The position numbers were made by a program, and so were the translations under genes. The notes under the pieces were generated by a model. That model did not search any database. It saw only the letters and a program-made list of their open reading frames with translations, and was not told where the DNA came from. From contig CM045758.1 in the NCBI GenBank assembly GCA_025200525.1, forward strand, positions 168,232,261 to 168,296,260: 64,000 bases of DNA, in the 5' to 3' direction. This document shows positions 58,560-64,000 of the stretch, piece after piece; position 1 is the stretch's first letter; each line of letters starts with the position of its first letter. The DNA comes from Camellia lanceoleosa. Lineage: Eukaryota; Streptophyta; Magnoliopsida; Ericales; Theaceae.

Positions 58560-59295
58560 CTTTCTAGACTAATTTGGCTCCGGCGTCGCTTTACCACTGT
58601 CCCAATTTCGAAACTTCCGTTGGCCTACCACGGTGAGTATGGGTTGTGTATACTTGTATCTACAGATTTGCCTGTGTGCTTATTCCTTCCTTAATTGTCT
58701 AGTTATCAGTAATAATCAGTAGTGGTACTGCGTTTCGGCGCCGATTAGTGGTAGCTTCACACTGTCTCGGGCTTGATTCTCAATGGCGCACGGACATGGG
58801 CCCATTGTTTTGATGAGCGGGTGTTAAATAATGCGGGTTTCGGTCGGGTCTGTTGAATCCGGGTCTTCAATCAATTCGGGTAAAAGACCATTTTTTCCCC
58901 CGGGGATCAGGGCTGTTGTTATGTAGGATATTCACGTACCAGATTAAATTTTTATAGTCTGAGTAAGTCTTTCGAAATAAATTTTTCTAATTTCAAAGAT
59001 TTTATATTGATTAACAAAATCGAACCTAAAACTTAGAGAAAGTAAACCCCTAAACTCTAGGTCACAAGCTATTAGGCCAATCCCTTAAAAATTATAAAAG
59101 ACCAAGTTTAGGATTATTGTTTCCGCCATAAAATCCATTCAAATCAATTGGTCTCTATGTTATAAGAAAAAATTGATGATACATATTTTTTAATAAGTGT
59201 GTAATGGATGTCCAGTTATGATTTTTGTAATTTTGTTGTTATTACTTTTTGTAGTGTTAGATATGATTTGACGAAGATTTATTATAATGTTAGAT
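58560..59295 (-). promoter_or_regulatory. 5' flank of RRP44A copy 2
   Basis: Counterpart of 35,816-36,500. Probable promoter by position, non-coding. It ends at a MITE insertion (59,305-59,460), about 750 bp from the ATG. Confidence 0.4.
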
Positions 59296-59304
59296 ATAAT
59301 ATTT

Positions 59305-59460
59305 GGACCTTGCTATGTCCCCCGAAAAAACAGTCCCCTAATCCCTCGAAAATTGAAACCAAGGCAAAAAATAAATAAATAAATAATTTTCCCAAAACGA
59401 CGTAGTTTTGAGGATTATGGGGATTAGGGGGGATTTTTTAGGGTTCCAAATCATTTTCCT
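59305..59460. mobile_element. MITE-like insertion (156 bp), copy 2 only, 9-bp TSD
   Basis: TSD ATAATATTT at 59,296-59,304 and 59,461-59,469; copy 1 has one copy at about 36,498. The termini are loosely inverted (CCCCTAATCC motifs at both ends). A 9-bp TSD points to a Mutator-like origin. Confidence 0.75.
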
Positions 59461-59763
59461 ATAATATTTTGTAATTTTTATTTTGGTTATGACTGAAAAA
59501 AAATTTAGTTAATAGTCTTACTAACAAGTACCTATAGGATACAAGTAAAAGATAAAACATTTATAGAATACAATACATTTTTACTAATTTCAATGTACTT
59601 CTATTAAAATTAATATACTTTTTAACATTTTTACATATTTGCAACATCAAACAATGTTTATGAGACACTTGTTGGTATTGGCCTTTAGTTAATCCTTAAA
59701 TAATGTTTGGTTATGACTTTTAATTGTGATTTGATCATAAGATTGATTATGACATATCATGAT

Positions 59764-60088
59764 TGTACGAGTAAGAAATAATCTTCTCGTATAATCATGT
59801 TGATCAAGTCTGCGCTCCTCCAAACGTCGTCACTTTACTCCCTAAAAATACAAACATGAGCTAGCCGGCGGGTATGTGCCGAATACCTCTCCGATGCCTA
59901 AGTCAACAAAATAGACAAATAGACAAAAACTTTGTATATTCGGGAATCAAAGTTGTGTTACCTCTCCATAGACGATGTTATGAGCTTTTATAGGTTCCGC
60001 GTGGCATAATCCTAGTAGGACTCTTATTCCTCCATGTAGAGTCTTCCTAAGAATCACACTCCTGAAAGATAATGCTTATTCTTCAACA
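59764..60088 (-). repeat. E3 3' LTR (325 bp)
   Basis: On the - strand it starts TGTTGAAGAATAAGC and ends TTACTCGTACA, giving TG...CA ends. A TATA-like CCTATAAAAGCTC lies at about 59,979-59,991, followed by the TTGACTTAGGCATCGGAGAG segment common in plant LTR R regions. A second LTR for comparison is not in the window. Confidence 0.7.
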
Positions 60089-60102
60089 CTCCTCCTCACT
60101 GC
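60089..60102 (-). promoter_or_regulatory. E3 polypurine tract
   Basis: GCAGTGAGGAGGAG on the - strand, directly before the LTR start. Confidence 0.6.
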
Positions 60103-60770
60103 TTAAACCAAGTGAGATGGTTTTACCTCGGTAGTATGACAAAACGACTGAGCTAACATGGCCATGCTAAACTGGCAACAACGACCAAGCTTTAACTAGC
60201 TCGATTCTTCCCTTCATGGTTTGTACCTCGGTTTTACCTGTTGAGACCGAGCTAACCATAGCAAGCTTGGGCCGAACTTATCTAGAGCAAGGTCCTGAGG
60301 AAAGCTCAATACATCTTGGCTCAGAATGGTATGACCGAGCTATTTGTTACCACTCTAACCGTGGTGACCGAGCTAACTTCAAGGCTCTTTTAGGACCGAG
60401 CTAACTACAAGGTCCTTTTACTCAGCCCTTCCTTACCTCGGCCCATTACACAGCTTGGTCCAATTTACTTATAAATTACCCTCTCAATTGCCCCTCAATT
60501 CCATCTACGTAGCATGATTGGGATTACTCATTACCAGCCGAGCTAACAACTTTAGCCTTCCAACCAAGCTAAATTCACACCGGGCTACAAATCTGTCCAG
60601 TCAAAACATCTCTTCTGTCGCTGTAACTGAATCGCTTCCCATTCTATGGACACGTGGCAGACTCTCATTGGCCCAGTGTAGCTGTCATGCTGTCTTCGTA
60701 CCCCGAAAAATTTGAACAGTCCCGCCTAAAACCAAGGTTTATACCAAAACCCTAATTTTCTAAACCACAA
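60103..60770 (+). other. E3 non-coding stretch with putative promoter of the antisense gene
   Basis: No coding sequence. It has many copies of the ACCGAGCTAAC motif and a TATA-like CTTATAAATTA at about 60,468. A pyrimidine-rich leader starts at about 60,778. Confidence 0.45.
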
Positions 60771-60777
60771 TACCTCT

Positions 60778-63643
60778 GTTCATCTTTTCTCTCTCTCTCC
60801 ATCTGAACCTCCATTTCTCTTCAACCTTACACTTGCAGAGCTCGTGTTTCTTGTTGTTGCTACTTCCATCTTCAGTGCCTTCATCTTGAACTGGTAAGTT
60901 GTTCCAATCTACTTCTTTTCCGTCGATTTCGTACATGTTTTGTAACACATAGCATGTTTATTTGTATGTTTTTCAAAGCATATACCATTTTTGCCTCATT
61001 TTTTCTGGAAAAAACCCACGTAATAGAACTATTGTACTTACGAAGAATTTGAAAATTTGTCTATTTGATCCAAAATCACACTCCAACCGAACTAGGATAC
61101 TGTTTGTATTAGGTACAAGCTTAGGCAAACTAAACAACCGAACTAAAACTTCACGCCATACTTATAGTTTCAATTAGTCTAAGTACTTTGTGCTTAACTT
61201 AGTCGAGCTAGCGAACCGTACTAGGTTTGCGCAATGTCGTACTAGAAAGCCTCAACCACTAACCGAGCTATAACTTGGGGCTAAACCAGCTCTCTGACTT
61301 AGTCAAAACCGAACTAAGAATGTTGCACCATAAGCTACAACTGGGCTACGAACTTGTCATTAACTTAACCGAGCTAAAGTCCCCTGCTCAAACCGAGCTA
61401 AGAACAGATACTATCCCACGTAGCCGAGCTAAGACAACATTTATTTTACCTTTGTTTACTTTTAGCACGGTCCACTGGTCTGTGCTTAACACTTTTCCTC
61501 TTTACCTTGCAGACTTAGGTTGGCCAGGCACTCCCTTGAACGCTTCAGCCGAGATATTCCATATCATCTCAGCACCGAGCTAACACTTGACGTTAATTTA
61601 TACATAATTTAAACCCGTATGGGAAAGTATAGGTTCTTAGAAAACTCACCAAGTGCCATGGCCAAGTTCTGAAGAGACTACCATATCCCTGATGATGTCC
61701 ATCTTACCTTAGCCGAACTAGATACCACACCCTGGGGAAACCCTGGCTTTGTTCCCTTTACCCTTCTTTCCATTGTAGAAACCGGACTTAGATTCCCTGT
61801 ACAGCCTCTTCTTTGCGAATTCCTTAGACAAACAAACCTTTGCCCTACCCAACTTTCCACAAATTCGTACCGCATAATAAATGGCATCGCCGAGCTAAAC
61901 CGCTGGCTTGGCCTCAACCTCGGTTTGGTTGAGCTATTTCACAAGTACTCTCTAGGCCAAAATGAGGACAGCTGGGTTTACTACTTAAGAATAAGGCGCC
62001 ACCGTGAAAAGATAATAAAGAATACCTCAGACAAAGATGTAAACGACGATGATTTTTTTTGGGTTTCTGAGAATTTTGAAGACCATGAGGCCCAGATCCC
62101 AGGCGACCGAATAAACTGGAACAAAGGAGTCGCCGATATAATTACCTCAACTTAGTTTTGTGCTTTCTTTACTTCATTTACAAGCTTTGAACCGCACTAA
62201 CCATTGTAATTTTCCCTTATGCAGATTTAAACTTTTTAAAGTCGCTGTGTAATTACCCAAACCTTGCCACCCTCTGCGCCGCGCTAAGATATCCCAACCG
62301 GAGTTAGGCCGAGCTACTCAACTTTGAGCCGACCTACCGATACAGCAGCCGGCGAAAGACCAAGGTGACAGACTTCTTGATGGAGCCCTCTTTTGAGCCT
62401 GATCCTTCCCTTCCACAAATCAACCTCATTCTATTAACAGCGGAGCAAGAGATGGCAAAAAAGAGAGCTGTAAGAGCCCTCATCACCGAGACAAACCATC
62501 CCGATGTACCACAAGCTGGTCAGACTCAATAGACTGTGGTAGCCTTACCATCCCATCAGCCTTCATCATCCTGCCCAAGCAAGCGTACTCGGACTTCCAC
62601 AACCAAGCCACGCCTTGTCGACGAAGATGAAACCATCATTCCCCAATCCACACCACCAAGCCCACAACCGGAGCGCTCTAACCGAGCTAGCTCCTCCAAG
62701 TGGGTGCCTAAGGTCACATACAAGAACCGCGCTATCACTGATTCTGACTTAGTGGTCGCAGAAAAAGACCATATGCTGGCCTTTAATCTGGCCAAGAGCG
62801 TCTGTCTTCCAGCCGATATGGATCATCACGATCATCTTACCGAGCTGAAGGCCATTCATTCGGCTTTAAAATCAATGGTGTTGGTAAGTTCTCCTTTTCC
62901 TTCTCCAAATTTCAACAACTTTTCACTCGGTTTATCTCAAAATTGTTTCTCTCCTTATGCAGGCCTTACAGAAGAACCACATCGGCCACAAACGCGTGCT
63001 AGAACTTCGAAAGACCACAAGGCAGGCCATGGCAGAGGCCAATGCTAAAACGGTCGAGCTAAAAGAATCCCAGCAGAAGATGGCCGAGCTACAGACCGAA
63101 GTAGCTCGGCTCACCAGCCTGGTCAATTCAGCCGAAGCAGATAAGCAAAAGGCTGCAGCCGTACTGAAAGACAAATACCTGCCCGAGCCAGCCAAGCTCG
63201 AGGGAAAGAAGAATGCCAAGATCGCTCGGTTGGAGAAAAGCGTGGAAGACGCCGAAAACTGGGATTACAAGGAGGAGGAGGCCACTTACACCCAATAATG
63301 CGAAGCAACAAAAGATATATTCTTCAAGTGTGGATGAAAGGCGGTTGTGGTGCAGCTCGGTCACAGCCAAGAGACTGAGATCTTCCTCAACCCTCCTTCT
63401 CATTTCATACCGAGCTACATGGTGGAGTACGTTACTGTTATTCAGCAAAAATTTCTTGAAGATGATGATGAAGAAGAGGCCCCAGAGCTCGACAATGCCC
63501 CAGTTATCACCAATGATCCCGTCGTTCAGTCAGCTCGGGTGGAGCCATCGGTGGAGGACTTGGTTGAAAGTGTAACCGAGCTATCTGCTGAAACCGAGCT
63601 CCGAGTTGAACTGGATGCGGATCTTGATAACCTCTTTGCTTGA
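60778..63643 (+). pseudogene. Antisense PF04195-type ('putative gypsy type transposon') gene in E3
   Basis: Opposite to E3. The likely non-coding first exon ends near 60,894 (GTAAGT donor), and another acceptor (TTGCAG) is at about 61,512. The conserved domain is encoded at about 61,678-62,155: GFVPFTLLSIVETGLRFPVQ, LLCEFLRQTNLCPTQLSTNS, YRIINGIAELNRWLGLNLG. This is the pattern of PF04195. The exon at about 62,226-62,883 (Ser/Pro-rich, basic) has two in-frame TAG codons (about 62,306 and 62,530). An intron follows (62,884-62,962), then a coiled-coil exon with ELQTEVARLTSLVNSAEADK, and a last acidic part (63,347-63,643) ending LDADLDNLFA. The internal stops and a stop near the domain start mean it is decayed. 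Its role is unknown; such genes are found mostly within plant transposable elements. Confidence 0.7.
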
Positions 63644-63880
63644 TCTTCTATTTTCTTCTTTTTTTATTTTTGGAAAGAAACTGTAACCGGGCTGGGCCCC
63701 ACTTTTGTAACTCTTGCATTTTGAATAACATCTTCTTTTGTTACAACTGTTTGTTCGGTTAACTGTCATGCCATGCTTGCATTTACTTTCCAATTGTAAT
63801 CTGAATGCAGTACAACATTTTCTGGCCGAGATACCTATCTCGGTCTTGACCTTGAAATCTACCTGGTCATACCTACCAAC
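63644..63880. other. Region after the E3 antisense gene
   Basis: Non-coding. A GTAACTCTTGCATTTTGAATAACA stretch may be the 3' UTR and poly(A) region of the antisense gene. A small inverted GGCCGAGATACC/ATCTCGGTC pair lies at about 63,813-63,846. Confidence 0.35.
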
Positions 63881-64000
63881 CTCTTCAGCCTAGGTTTTTA
63901 CCTCGGCTGAAGATTACTAAAAGTTGTTATTCCAGCCACCCACTCTTCAGCCTGGATCTTTATCTCGGCTAAAGAGTACTAAGTGTTGGTTTTTCCAGCC
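63881..64000 (+). repeat. Tandem repeat (62-bp period) at the window end
   Basis: CTCTTCAGCCTAGG starts at 63,881 and recurs as CTCTTCAGCCTGGA at 63,943, each followed by CTCGGCT(G/A)AAGA and TACTAA. The array probably continues beyond the window, like the E1 minisatellite. Confidence 0.7.

Larger units (their letters stand above)
49321..59763. repeat. Segmental duplication, copy 2
   Basis: Partner of 27,305-37,059 in the same orientation. The homology continues left to 49,198 (found inverted at 17,928-18,055). Copy-specific insertions are listed separately: 52,929-53,127; 53,510-53,984; 56,945-57,185; 59,305-59,460. Confidence 0.93.
59764..64000 (-). mobile_element. E3: 3' end of an LTR retroelement (- strand) in the flank of copy 2
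   Basis: LTR 59,764-60,088, PPT, an antisense gene and tandem repeats; it continues beyond the window. The insertion point follows CATGAT, which in copy 1 (37,054-37,059) runs on as TATTATTTCAG, so the insertion is specific to copy 2. The arrangement (antisense gene, then minisatellite, moving away from the 3' LTR) mirrors E1, which suggests a Tat-like element, although no pol is visible. Confidence 0.7.

Overview
This is a window of plant nuclear DNA. The gene content (a plant RRP44/DIS3 gene with 24 exons and GT-AG introns), the Tat-type Ty3/gypsy retrotransposons with a second RNase H, plant L1-type LINE tails and many MITEs all fit a repeat-rich eudicot, perhaps woody. The species cannot be told from the sequence alone. 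No rRNA, tRNA, CRISPR or bacterial features were seen.

Layout. (1) 1-17,927: a nearly complete Tat-lineage LTR retrotransposon (E1, + strand; its 5' LTR is cut by the window edge). It has gag, protease, RT/RNase H, a second RNase H, integrase, an antisense intron-containing plant-mobile-domain (PMD) gene, a 40-bp minisatellite, a PPT and a 3' LTR. All its ORFs carry stops or frameshifts. (2) 17,928-18,055: a 128-bp inverted piece of RRP44 intron 11, beginning with the target-site sequence AAGTG. (3) 18,056-27,304: a second, inverted and 3'-truncated copy of the same element (E2, - strand: LTR, gag, protease only), split by a 2.46-kb solo LTR with a perfect CGTAT target-site duplication (TSD). 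(4) 27,305-37,059 and 49,321-59,763: two copies of a tandem segmental duplication. Each carries exons 1-11 of an RRP44A-type exosome exoribonuclease gene on the - strand. (5) 37,060-49,320: 3' flank and exons 24-12 of the second copy, with a 3.25-kb Copia-like element (38,348-41,596; TSD TAAGG) inserted at its last codon. (6) 59,764-64,000: the 3' end of a third LTR element (E3, - strand) with an antisense gene of the 'putative gypsy-type transposon' family (PF04195).

The main host gene is RRP44A copy 2 (41,592-58,559, - strand). The 24 exons I placed by splice sites total 2,811 bp, exactly 937 codons (936 aa plus stop), with the PIN endonuclease and RNB exonuclease catalytic residues present. 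Copy 1 keeps exons 1-11 intact (508 codons), but its intron 11 is interrupted by the E1/E2 complex and its 3' half is not in the window. Comparing the copies gives empty sites that date many insertions to after the duplication: E1/E2, several MITEs, LINE tails and E3.

The most unusual observations are: the head-to-head E1/E2 structure, with matching TSDs in inverted orientation and a 2-bp microhomology junction; the Copia-like insertion that supplies its own Met-stop to RRP44A; three unrelated LTR elements that each carry an antisense gene next to the 3' LTR; RNA polymerase II CTD-like heptads and triplicated capsid-like domains in the Tat polyprotein; and a captured Ca2+-ATPase fragment inside the Copia-like element.
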